A DNA stretch of 64,000 nt from NCBI GenBank assembly GCA_965203365.1, contig OZ241878.1, forward strand, positions 682,001-746,000, given 5' to 3'. Below are positions 36,804 through 45,387 of this stretch, one piece after another. The position numbers and the translations under genes are program-made. Numbering within the stretch: position 1 is the stretch's first letter; each line of letters begins with the position of its first letter. This DNA comes from VYFG01 sp965203365. Its GTDB lineage: Bacteria > Pseudomonadota > Gammaproteobacteria > Arenicellales > Poriferihabitantaceae. Under the pieces are notes generated by a model. It saw only the letters and a list, made by a program, of their open reading frames with translations. It had not been told where the DNA came from and made no database searches.

Positions 36804-37991
36804 ATGAAAACGCATTTACTGTATTTGTCGGGATTTTACGCCCTACTGATCCTAGCTCTGCCGCCCGTATACGAATCAGTGACATCGTACGTGGCCTTGC
36901 CCGGTTATCAAGAAGCTGCTGTCAAACCGGAAAGTGCCGAGTTTGGGACATTGAAGGAGGCGGAAGCTGTCTGGGAGGAACGTGTTATCGACCCGGGAGG
37001 ACGTGCCATGGCACACAGCGCGAGTCTGATCAAACTGGCCGATGGAGGAGTTCGGGTGTTCTGGTACGGGGGAAGCAGGGAGGGGGCCCGTGACGTGGCG
37101 ATCTATACAGCGGATCTGCAACCGAACCAGAGATCATGGAGTCCTGCACGTGCAATCATCAACAGAACGGAGCTTTCAAAGCAGCTGGGCAGATACATCA
37201 AGAAACTGGGTAACCCGGTCGGGTTTGTTGATGCCGAAGGACGGGTTTGGCTCTTTTTTGTCAGTGTTTCATTAGGAGGATGGTCCGGCAGCGCGATCAA
37301 CGTGATGGTATCCCGAGATGACGGTGAAACGTTTGGTCGAGTGAAGCGGCTGATCAGCAGCCCAGTATTCAATGTAAGCACACTGGTACGAGGTCGACCT
37401 TTCCAAATGCAGGATGGTAGCATCCTGCTTCCTGTCTACCATGAGTTTGTGGGCAAGTTTGCTGAACTGCTGCGATTGGATTCAGACGGGACGGTGCTCG
37501 GGAAGAAGAGACTATCGACAGGACGGGACCACATTCAGCCAATACTGGTTACCTTGGATGCACAAACTTCGCATGTGTTCCTGCGTGATGCTGGCACGGA
37601 GAATCGGCGGATTCACTATGTCAGCACATCCGATGCGGGGTCGAGTTTTACTTCTCCAGAGCCTTCGAACCTGCCCAACTCGGACAGCGCGATTGATGCG
37701 ATTCAGTTGGCAGGTAATGCGATACTTATGGTCTACAATAATTCGGAGACGGCACGGAACATCCTGTCACTGGCAATTTCCGAACGGGGCCCGGCCGAGT
37801 GGTATTGGATTCATGACTTGGAAGGCCCTGATGCAAATGGCGGTGGTAGGTTTTCCTATCCCTCAATCGTTCAGGATTCGGGAGGACGGATCCACGTCGT
37901 CTATACGTATAATCGCCAGTATATCAAGCATGTTACGTTTAACGACGCTTGGCTTGCAAACATACGACGAGATGGAGTTGCGGGAGAATGA
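36804..37991 (+). CDS. sialidase-like (BNR-repeat) beta-propeller protein
   Basis: This 395-residue protein has an N-terminal hydrophobic segment (LLYLSGFYALLILALPP), which may be a signal anchor, and then a six-bladed propeller-like domain. Several Asp-box-like turns of the BNR type are visible (VSRDDGETFG, STSDAGSSF). Short loops such as DGSILLPVYHEF and GGGRFSYPSIVQDSGGR are typical of bacterial exo-alpha-sialidase-like proteins. Family members act on sialic acids or other glycosyl residues, but many lack proven activity. The stop overlaps the next gene's ATG (ATGA), so it is co-translated with a small membrane protein. A role in surface-glycan trimming or modification is inferred from the neighbours. 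Confidence 0.75.
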   Translation: MKTHLLYLSGFYALLILALPPVYESVTSYVALPGYQEAAVKPESAEFGTLKEAEAVWEERVIDPGGRAMAHSASLIKLADGGVRVFWYGGSREGARDVAIYTADLQPNQRSWSPARAIINRTELSKQLGRYIKKLGNPVGFVDAEGRVWLFFVSVSLGGWSGSAINVMVSRDDGETFGRVKRLISSPVFNVSTLVRGRPFQMQDGSILLPVYHEFVGKFAELLRLDSDGTVLGKKRLSTGRDHIQPILVTLDAQTSHVFLRDAGTENRRIHYVSTSDAGSSFTSPEPSNLPNSDSAIDAIQLAGNAILMVYNNSETARNILSLAISERGPAEWYWIHDLEGPDANGGGRFSYPSIVQDSGGRIHVVYTYNRQYIKHVTFNDAWLANIRRDGVAGE

Positions 37992-38569
37992 CCGCCTATG
38001 GCTCTATCGGCTGGGCATTTGTGCTGGCTTCTTTGGCGGTCTTTTGCTCGGCCCGCTACACGAATCGCTGGCCAATCATGTGGGGGGGGGGCGTTGCGAC
38101 CGTAGCTGCGGCGTTCACGATTCAATTTGACCAAATTCCCGCCATTGGCTTCGTGGCCGCAATCCAAAACGAGCCCAGTGTGGCCTTGTTGTTGATTTCA
38201 GGAAGCTATGCCGTAAGAAGGGTGTGGCCTGAAAGGATGATCCGAGAAGCCATCAGCCGACTGTGCGTATGCGTTTTCTGGTTGTGCCTCGTGATTTATC
38301 CCCTCGCGGAGATGGGTCCCGTCGACCTCTATTCTGTCGGATACCATCCGTATGCGCAATTGGGGCTATTGTTTCTGGCCTTGCTGTTCGTCAGATTCGA
38401 GACCACTCGGCTGCTCGCGGTCTGGGTGGCCTTGGCGCTATTGGGGCACACCTATGGTGTCGGGGAAAGTGACAATGCATGGGATTACTTGATGGATCCG
38501 ATGGTATTCTTCTATTCATCATGGCATGTGCTCACACGTGCCTGGAGGAGATTTTCCGATGCCTGTTGA
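37988..38569 (+). CDS. small integral membrane protein, unrecognised
   Basis: A 193-residue protein with about five or six hydrophobic segments (for example WAFVLASLAVFC, LGLLFLALLFV and LLAVWVALALLG). I recognise no family. The start ATG at 37988 overlaps the TGA of the sialidase-like gene; the open frame reaches back to 37949, but the coupled ATG is more likely. The 3' end overlaps the next membrane-protein gene by 11 bp. The three genes 36804-39245 thus form a coupled unit. Confidence 0.7.
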   Translation: MTAYGSIGWAFVLASLAVFCSARYTNRWPIMWGGGVATVAAAFTIQFDQIPAIGFVAAIQNEPSVALLLISGSYAVRRVWPERMIREAISRLCVCVFWLCLVIYPLAEMGPVDLYSVGYHPYAQLGLLFLALLFVRFETTRLLAVWVALALLGHTYGVGESDNAWDYLMDPMVFFYSSWHVLTRAWRRFSDAC

Positions 38570-39245
38570 GAAAGCCGAAAAATTTATCTTGGTCAATGCT
38601 GCGGTCATCTTCGGTTTGGGAGTATTTCTTGGCATTGCGAATCCCGATTACTTCCATGGTGTCTATACGGCCGAGGACGGGCTGCTGGAGTGGCTGACTG
38701 TCTTTGCAATGGGCTCGGTAGCCGCGCTGCTGACGGGCCGCCTGTGGAACTACAGACATCTTCTCAACTGGAGGCAGGGGGCATTACTGGCAGCGCTGGT
38801 GGTGCTGGCAATTTTTGGTGCAGGCGAAGAAATCTCGTGGGGGCAACGGCTGCTTGGAATCGATAGTCCGGATTTCTTTCTGACCCACAATCAACAGCAG
38901 GAAATCAATCTGCATAATCTCACCGTGGGGAATATTTCGATCAACAAGGATGTCTTTTCGAAGGGAATCTCGTTGCTGTTTCTTCTATACTTGGGCTTGA
39001 TCAAGCCGCTGTATCATACTTCCGCGGCCGCACGGCGATTTCTCGACAACCAGGGAATCCCGATTCCGAAGCGATACCAATATATCAGTTATTTGCTCGT
39101 GATCATCTTCGTGGAAGGGCTGGTGAATCTGACGACGGGCGCCCCGAGGCGGGGAGAACTCACGGAATTCGCCGTCACGATATTAGCAGCACTGAACCTG
39201 CTTTATCCGTTGAACCGGCTGGAAGACATGCTACCCAAGCCGTAG
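38559..39245 (+). CDS. integral membrane protein with conserved EEISWGQR motif
   Basis: A 228-residue membrane protein with five or six predicted segments. The ATG at 38559 has a strong GGAGGAG ribosome site 10 bp upstream and decides against the ORF start at 38526. A striking polar block within the membrane part, AGEEISWGQRLLG followed by QQEINLHNL, occurs in a family of uncharacterised membrane proteins. The acidic and histidine residues suggest an enzymatic or metal-binding site, but no function is known to me. It overlaps the previous gene by 11 bp. Confidence 0.72.
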   Translation: MPVEKAEKFILVNAAVIFGLGVFLGIANPDYFHGVYTAEDGLLEWLTVFAMGSVAALLTGRLWNYRHLLNWRQGALLAALVVLAIFGAGEEISWGQRLLGIDSPDFFLTHNQQQEINLHNLTVGNISINKDVFSKGISLLFLLYLGLIKPLYHTSAAARRFLDNQGIPIPKRYQYISYLLVIIFVEGLVNLTTGAPRRGELTEFAVTILAALNLLYPLNRLEDMLPKP

Positions 39246-39250
39246 TTCGG

Positions 39251-39311
39251 TGGCCCGCCTAAGGGGAGATGAGGATGTGAGGCCAGCTCCGATTGCAGAG
39301 GAGGCGGGCCA
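39251..39311. repeat. inverted repeat between membrane gene and transposase remnant
   Basis: TGGCCCGCCT (39251-39260) is the inverse complement of AGGCGGGCCA (39302-39311), a perfect 10-bp stem around a 41-base loop. It starts 5 bp after the membrane-protein stop. There is no T-run, so it is more likely an element end or recombination site than an intrinsic terminator. Confidence 0.4.
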
Positions 39312-39411
39312 TGATCCATACTTACACCGATGGAACAATTGTACGGGTCGACCGCCCGGTGGCGTAATGGCATTATATGACCCGCCCCGGTTTAATTGAT
39401 GGAGAGACAGG

Positions 39412-39837
39412 CTGCTGCGGGATGTGCGGCGGGAGCATCCGCACCTGAAGCTGCTGGTGGCCAATGCGCTGGTCTCGAACGGTCCGCCCATCCGGGGACT
39501 GGGGAATGGGACCTGCGGTTTTGTGCTGGGGGTGAAGTCGGGAGATTACGGGGAATTGTTTCGCTGGGTCGATGCCACATCAGCAACCCGCCCGTGGAGC
39601 GGGAGCAGGACGGTACCCGGTTCCGTTTTCAGTTCCTGAACGGCGTACCGCTGAATGGCGCGAATTTCGATGGGGATGTGAACTTACTGGAGTACTGGGA
39701 GATTCGCCCGGACGGTCGGACACGGCACTTCTCTTGGGTCACGGACCGGGAAGTCACGGCCTCCAACGCCGTCGAACTGATGCGGACGGGTCGGGCCCGC
39801 CTGGCGCATCGAGAACGAGACATTCAAACCACCTACA
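39412..39837 (+). pseudogene. broken DDE transposase fragment
   Basis: Three pieces in different frames add up to the C-terminal part of a transposase. The first reads LLRDVRREHPHLKLLVANAL and FVLGVKSGDYGELF (from about 39412). The second reads RFRFQFLNGVPLNGANFDGD and YWEIRPDGRTRHFSWVTD. The last continues after an extra C near 39805 towards the usual WRIENETF. This is the sequence pattern of a widespread IS transposase whose family I cannot name with certainty. The gene stops abruptly at 39837, where the 836-bp repeat copy 2 begins. It therefore marks the junction of the duplication. Confidence 0.75.
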
Positions 39838-40673
39838 GAAACGAGTCGCATGGCATTCATGGGCTCTCAACTCAAGCGATTAGGAATAGGATTCGAACGC
39901 ATTGAAGCTGTGCCTGCCAGCAGGATGTTGCCAACTTGTAGTGAAGATTACTGGAACAGTTGGGAGCGTCCTTTGAAGCTCACTGAACGAGCTTGCTTGC
40001 TGAGTCACCGATCAGTCTGGATGCGTATCGCGGCGAATAAGAATCATGATCCGGTGCTCGTGTTGGAAGATGACGCAATCCTATCAAACCGCTTGCCTGA
40101 GGTGTTAGATGCCGCTCGGTCATTGAACGGAGTTGATCATCTGACGCTTGAAGTAGCACTCCGACGAAAAGTTTTGGCTCGGATGGGGCAGGAGTTGATG
40201 GGAGGCGTGTCGGTCTTTCGCCTCTACCAAGACCGCAATGGTGCTGGTGCCTATCTACTATGGCCGTCTGGAGCCAGGAAGTTGGTGGCGGAATCATCAG
40301 CCACGGCTGGGCTGGCAGATTCGATCATTAATCGAACTGCCCGACTCATGAGTTATCAGATCGAACCGGCTTGTGCCGTACAAGTGGTTTTGGCTTCTCG
40401 ATATGGTTTGGCTAAACCCATCGTGACTCAGTCTTCGATCGCCGCTGAATCGCCAGTCCATGTTAGGTGTGGTACCAAGTTCAAAATTCGAAGAGTTAGA
40501 AGACAATTCGAAATGGGAGTACGAGCGTTAGCGGTTTTGCATCGGTCCGTACGGCGACATATAGAGATTGACCCCAATGATTTCGCTAATCTTCACGAAT
40601 GAACCATGATTCGGAGTTGACAAAAAATGCAAGCGAGTCCAAGCATTTTGCTGATTGGATAGCACTCGAGACA
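39838..40673 (+). repeat. 836-bp direct repeat, copy 2
   Basis: Second copy of 34435-35270, in the same orientation. Its left side is joined to the broken transposase. On the right the sequence diverges after ACTCGAGACA (40664-40673). The apparent identity implies a recent duplication, gene conversion or an assembly artefact. Confidence 0.9.
39850..40602 (+). pseudogene. 5'-truncated duplicate of the GT25 gene
   Basis: This 250-residue frame (start MAFMGSQLKRLG) is identical to residues 16-265 of the GT25 protein at 34402-35199. It lacks the N-terminal residues including the IINL strand of the nucleotide-sugar fold, and no ribosome site is evident before the internal ATG. Upstream the frame is shared with transposase debris. 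It is therefore scored as a pseudogene. A functional shortened protein cannot be fully excluded. Confidence 0.75.
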
Positions 40674-40810
40674 ACATTCAGGATGTCATGTAAAAGGAAA
40701 AGATACTGCTTTAAGTCAACCTCGCGTGTTTTGGACGCCGTTGCCGGGTGTTCCGCTCAGGGACGGATGCGTTTGGCTCGCGAGCGACCGGACGGTCCGG
40801 CGCAGTGCCA

Positions 40811-40886
40811 TTCGATGCACGATTTTCGGGCACAAAGGTGATTAATTAATAACAATAGTTCCGATGATATCACTAATCCGACGATG
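40811..40886 (+). repeat. 76-bp diverged repeat, copy B
   Basis: Partner of 32512-32587. Its right end lies at the truncated 3' end of an IS30-type transposase pseudogene (minus strand), which suggests the repeat or its parent element cut that transposase. Confidence 0.4.
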
Positions 40887-41304
40887 TCATACCGCGAGGC
40901 CGCAGGTGCCGGTACAAGGTGCCTCCCGCCCAACGGTCCGCCAAGATAGACTGATAGATCCACTCCTTCCCTGCCATCGCTTCCCCGGGTTGCCGATACC
41001 GGCCCGCGGTTTGTTCCGGACACCATCCCGCCTTCAGCCAGTCCTCGACCACTTCCCAGCGCTCGGGGAGCATCTTCCATGGCACCTAGGCGACTGCCTG
41101 ACGCCGGCTGGTCACCTTCCCCTAGGCCTGCTGGTGACGGTCACCCCGCTGTCCGCGGTGGCGCGACGTCTCCCGGGAGATCGTGGTAGGGTCCCGTTCG
41201 AGCGGGCGGCTGACCTCGCGTTTCGACAAACCCCTATGCAACCGGGCGTGAATCTGGCATCTTTCGAAATGGGTCAGGTGGTGGTAGCCAGTCGGCATGA
41301 GCAT
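40873..41304 (-). pseudogene. IS30-family transposase pseudogene
   Basis: On the minus strand the N-terminus reads MLMPTGYHHLTHFERCQI and then LHRGLSKREVSRPLERDPTT, the helix-turn-helix of IS30 transposases. After a frameshift the middle region follows: WCPEQTAGRYR and GKEWIYQSILADRWAGGTLY, then YRHLRPRG. The DDE catalytic part is missing because the gene ends at about 40873. An IS30-type terminal repeat lies upstream of the start at 41404-41429 (TGTTGCACTTCCGAGTGGAA). The element is dead. Confidence 0.8.
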
Positions 41305-41403
41305 TCTCCGTTGTGGTGAACAGAGATGGTTAGCTATCATCTGGTCCACTGCAACCCGCTCGGCATCAGGATCAGTCGATCAGGCGACTCGACCAAGACC
41401 AAG

Positions 41404-41429
41404 TGTTGCACTTCCGAGTGGAACGGGGG
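41404..41429 (-). repeat. terminal inverted repeat of IS30 remnant
   Basis: TGTTGCACTTCCGAGTGGAA at this place is the counterpart of the right end at 35561-35587 and the inverse of the left ends at 35281 and 61795. The other end of this copy is lost. Confidence 0.55.
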
Positions 41430-41680
41430 CTGATAATTCAGAGGCCGCGTTTATCATGTTTCGAAATGAACGGCGTTTTCTGTCCTATCATGCTCATATA
41501 TTGAACTATTGAGCGGAAGATTGGTGCCGGAGTTATAAATGATGACATTGCATTGATTCTCCGGTGACAAGATGATTTCGACGGCCTGTTATTCTGTCCG
41601 GAGTACGGGCGTTATTATTTCATGGAAATGCCAAAACCTGCCGATATTTTTTGTAACCACTAAAGTAGTCACGTAAATTG

Positions 41681-42463
41681 ATGCGTTGTATCGTAATAAA
41701 TATGGCAAATGCTTCAGAGCGACGAAAAGCCATTCAAGAACAATTCGACAAGGTGAATCTAGCCTACGAACTATGGCCTGCTACGGAAAGCTTGACACCT
41801 GAACAGATACAAATGGTTGATCATCGAAAACGAGCTAATTCTGGTCTCTATCCCATAGATATGGGGGCTTTGGCCTGCCTAATGAGCCATTTTTCTGTGT
41901 TACGTGACCTGACTCAAAGTCGATCTGATATGGTGGCAGTGTTCGAAGACGATGCAATTTTGCATACTGACCTACCCGAATTTTTCAAAGCTCTTGAAAA
42001 TAAGTCACATAAATTTGATATCATTATGCTGCAGCAAAATACGAAATCGAAGCCGTACTATCCTATCTACCAAGTCACGACTTCCCATACCATGGGTCGG
42101 ATTCGCTATGCTGATTGGGGTGCTTATGGATATGTCATTACTAGAACGGCCGCTTCCCACATATTGAAACGATTTCCTCACCCAGTTTATGAAATTGATC
42201 TGATTTTGCCCCGATTCTGGATCAATGGATTACGAAACGTGATGTGGGTCAACCCGCCATTGGTGTTCCATAACGATCTTTTTCCTTCTCAGATTGAGAA
42301 TAGTCGTAGACCGATGATAATTGAACATCGATTAAAGGTGCGACACTCTCCAATACTTTTATTTAAACGTTATTGGTCTATGATCAAACAAACTCTAGTA
42401 CGCCGAAACTGCTTTCGTCAGTTACGGAAGCAGGATTGTGTCATTGATCCCTTTAGCTTCTAA
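41681..42463 (+). CDS. glycosyltransferase family 25 protein
   Basis: A 260-residue GT25-type transferase, distinct from the duplicated GT25 gene. Features are the N-terminal CIVINMANASERR, GALACLMSHFSVLRDL (the LSH-type block) and VAVFEDDAIL. The middle YADWGAYGYVITRTAA is typical of the family. ATG at 41681 is preferred to the TTG one codon earlier. The gene is visibly AT-richer than its surroundings, a common sign of transferred LPS genes. It is the last glycan gene of the cluster; its 3' side is a long non-coding stretch. Confidence 0.85.
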   Translation: MRCIVINMANASERRKAIQEQFDKVNLAYELWPATESLTPEQIQMVDHRKRANSGLYPIDMGALACLMSHFSVLRDLTQSRSDMVAVFEDDAILHTDLPEFFKALENKSHKFDIIMLQQNTKSKPYYPIYQVTTSHTMGRIRYADWGAYGYVITRTAASHILKRFPHPVYEIDLILPRFWINGLRNVMWVNPPLVFHNDLFPSQIENSRRPMIIEHRLKVRHSPILLFKRYWSMIKQTLVRRNCFRQLRKQDCVIDPFSF

Positions 42464-43389
42464 ATGTATAAAACACATTATTACTAGCATATGATCTACC
42501 AATTTTTTCATCTTTTCTGGCCGAAGAAATAAGGAAGCTTAGACCAGTGATCCCTATACTGATCGCATCAAAGAAGGCATCCCAGATGACCCTGATACCA
42601 TAGAGAAATAACATTCTTCCAAATTGGCAGTGGCTCAACACTCGTCTTCATGTGATTAAACGGTGACAGAGTATTTGAGGGTAGTACGGAGGTGCCACCA
42701 GACGGCAAGATAGCTTCAAGTCTTCACCGATATTGCCAGCGTTGCGCATTGTTTAGTTGCCAGATTACGGCTGATCTCTAGTGGATGATCAGGAGATCGA
42801 TTCGTCCTAGCTGTTCGACATACACTATCCGGATCTAACAGGTTGAGTTTTTTGTGTGAATCAAAAGCAATGCACCCCTGACAGTGAACTGCATTGTATA
42901 TTCACCGACGGTAGACTCCACATTTTGCACACCTACGGGGACGAATAAGACCTAACAGCCCCGAAACGACCCGGGGATGCCTTGCACTGATCAAGAAATC
43001 TAAGTGGCTATCGAGGTCGTAAGCACGATCCAGTACCGCAAACTAGATCACGTGGCATGGGTAAATCCGACTGCGAAGCACCATTTTAGACCATGAAATC
43101 AGATTCCAGGCTGGAAAGAAGTCCACATTGTGGTAGCCAACAGGCTCGCGTTGCTACCCGGATTTATCATGAGTCGGTAACGCAAAATACCAAACTGATC
43201 TATGAATGGGAAAATAATTTTTAGCAGAATCTGTTGATTGGGGTAGCTGACTCATGTTCCAAATTTTCGGATAATGGTAAACTGTTCTCAGATCAATTTA
43301 ATGACCATCAAGATGGGGACGAGAGTGTGCACCTGTGAAAGCTCGAATCATCGAATCAACCGAAACCAGATTTCACATAGGAGGATGAC
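42464..43389. other. 0.9-kb stretch without a gene
   Basis: No frame over about 60 codons with family resemblance was found. The sequence reads as heavily decayed coding DNA with stops in all frames, perhaps an old transposon. At its right end AGGAGG (43379-43384) is the ribosome site for the transporter gene that starts with TTG at 43390. Confidence 0.45.
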
Positions 43390-45249
43390 TTGACTGAGAC
43401 ATTGCACCTGACCGGTGAAATGGTGGCAGTCATGGGCATTTTACTGTTCACGATTTGTCTGTTCGCCTTCGAGGTGGTGCGGGTGGATGTGGCGGCGGTG
43501 CTGGTCATGGTGCTGATCGGTCTGTCTGGATTGATTCCCGGGTATGATGGGTTGGTGCCGATGGAGAACCTGTTTGATGGATACTCCAGCAATGCCGTCA
43601 TGTCCATCATTGCGGTGATGATCATTGGTGCCGGACTTGATCGAACCGGCATGATGGGCCAGTTGGCCGGGAAGATATTGCGATACGGCGGACAAACCGA
43701 GGGTCGAGTCATTACTCTCATTTCCTCTGTGGTCGGGATCATCTCCAGTTTCATGCAGAACATCGGAGCAGCCGCCTTGTTTCTGCCGGTTGTCAATCGG
43801 ATTGCCCGTCGTGGAGACCTCGCGATCTCCCGATTGCTGATGCCGATGGGCTTTTGTGCCATTTTGGGGGGAACCATCACCATGATTGGATCGAGCCCCC
43901 TGATCCTGCTCAATGACCTTATCATCAGTGCCAATCGGGTATTGCCCGCGAGTGTAGACCAGATGGAGACGTTTGACCTGTTTGATGTCACGCCGGTCGG
44001 GCTCGCGTTGCTGGCATGCGGAGTCGGATATTTTGTCGTGGCGGGACGCTTTGTGTTGCCAGTGGTCAAGGACAAGCCTAGTGAATCTGGCAGCATGCTG
44101 CAATATTTCAAGGAAGTGTATGGAATTGAGGGCGAGGTCTATGAATGTCGCATCACCCGGGACAGTCCGCTAATCGGAAAGTTGTTGTCGGATGTGGATG
44201 CTGCTGGCCGGGCCGGATGGATTGTGGCAGTTCGAGATGGGAATGAGATGACGGTCGCCCCTAGGGGCGATACCGAATTTTGGATCGGTGGAGAATTGGC
44301 CATTATGGGACGCCGCGAGGCCGTCATGAAATTCGCGGATGAGTACGCACTGCGCGTGAAAAGCGAACTGGATGTCTTTGCCGAGGTGCTGAGTTCGAGC
44401 AGTGCGGGAATTGCCGAGGTGGTCATTCCACCGGACTCCGCCATGATCGGCAAAACCATCAAGGAAATCGAGATCCGAAAGCGATATGGAGCCACGGTGC
44501 TGGCATTATTTCGTGCGGATGACGTGATTGACACGGAACTGCCCGAAATGGTCCTTCAGTCCGGGGATACTCTGGTCTTGCATGTGCGCTGGAATGACCT
44601 CAAGGAGATTGCCGATAATCGGAACGATTTTGTGGTGGTGACGGACTTTCCGAGAGAGGATGAACGCCCGGAAAAAACCAAGTACGCGATTGGTTTTTTC
44701 CTCCTCACCCTGGCGATGATCCTGTTCACGGAAATTCGCTTGTCGGTGGCCCTCATGGCGGGTGCCGTGGGGATGATTGTCAGCGGGGTGATCAAGATTG
44801 ACGAAGCCTATCGCTCCATTGGCTGGCAGAGCGTGTTCTTGCTGGCCAGCCTGATTCCACTTGGGATGGCGGTGGATCAGTCAGGCACCGCCACCTGGAT
44901 CGCGCAGCAGGTTCTGTTGTTGCTTGACGGAGTTCCCATCTGGGTGTTGCAATCGGTGGTGGCGGTTCTGGCCACCGTCTTCACTTTGGTGATGTCCAAC
45001 GTGGGCGCGACGGTACTGCTGGTGCCCCTCGCCGTGAACATGGCTATTGGGGCCGGGGCCAACCCGGCGGTATTCGCCCTGACGGTGGCCCTGTCCACCA
45101 GTAATTCCTTTTTGATTCCGACCCATCAGGTCAACGCTCTGATCATGGGCCCCGGGGGCTATCGTGTGGTGGATTTCATTCGGGCTGGTGGGATTATGAC
45201 CATCATGTTTCTGGTGGCCGAAATCGTGATGTTGAACCTGATTTTCTGA
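43390..45249 (+). CDS. DASS/SLC13-type anion transporter with two RCK_C domains
   Basis: A 619-residue secondary transporter of the divalent anion:sodium symporter type. The N-terminal and C-terminal halves carry the membrane segments (for example FMQNIGAAALFLPVVNRIA and SNVGATVLLVPLAVNMAIG). The central hydrophilic part, about residues 235-430, has two TrkA_C/RCK_C domains with the repeated patterns SPLIGKLLSDVDAAGRAG and SAMIGKTIKEIEIRKRYG. Such proteins import sulfate, dicarboxylates or other anions. The TTG start has an excellent AGGAGG site 5 bp upstream. It heads a run of carbon-metabolism genes. The substrate is not readable. Confidence 0.88.
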   Translation: MTETLHLTGEMVAVMGILLFTICLFAFEVVRVDVAAVLVMVLIGLSGLIPGYDGLVPMENLFDGYSSNAVMSIIAVMIIGAGLDRTGMMGQLAGKILRYGGQTEGRVITLISSVVGIISSFMQNIGAAALFLPVVNRIARRGDLAISRLLMPMGFCAILGGTITMIGSSPLILLNDLIISANRVLPASVDQMETFDLFDVTPVGLALLACGVGYFVVAGRFVLPVVKDKPSESGSMLQYFKEVYGIEGEVYECRITRDSPLIGKLLSDVDAAGRAGWIVAVRDGNEMTVAPRGDTEFWIGGELAIMGRREAVMKFADEYALRVKSELDVFAEVLSSSSAGIAEVVIPPDSAMIGKTIKEIEIRKRYGATVLALFRADDVIDTELPEMVLQSGDTLVLHVRWNDLKEIADNRNDFVVVTDFPREDERPEKTKYAIGFFLLTLAMILFTEIRLSVALMAGAVGMIVSGVIKIDEAYRSIGWQSVFLLASLIPLGMAVDQSGTATWIAQQVLLLLDGVPIWVLQSVVAVLATVFTLVMSNVGATVLLVPLAVNMAIGAGANPAVFALTVALSTSNSFLIPTHQVNALIMGPGGYRVVDFIRAGGIMTIMFLVAEIVMLNLIF

Positions 45250-45387
45250 ATCCTTGTCTTCTTCACCGACCAGTCCATCCATGGTAACTGCCTCGTCTGC
45301 CGAGGTTGAATCCGATCGAGCGATTATCAGGCAGATACTACTCCGCGGCTATTTTCCGGGGCCTTTTCCCTTTCTTCGATATCGATC

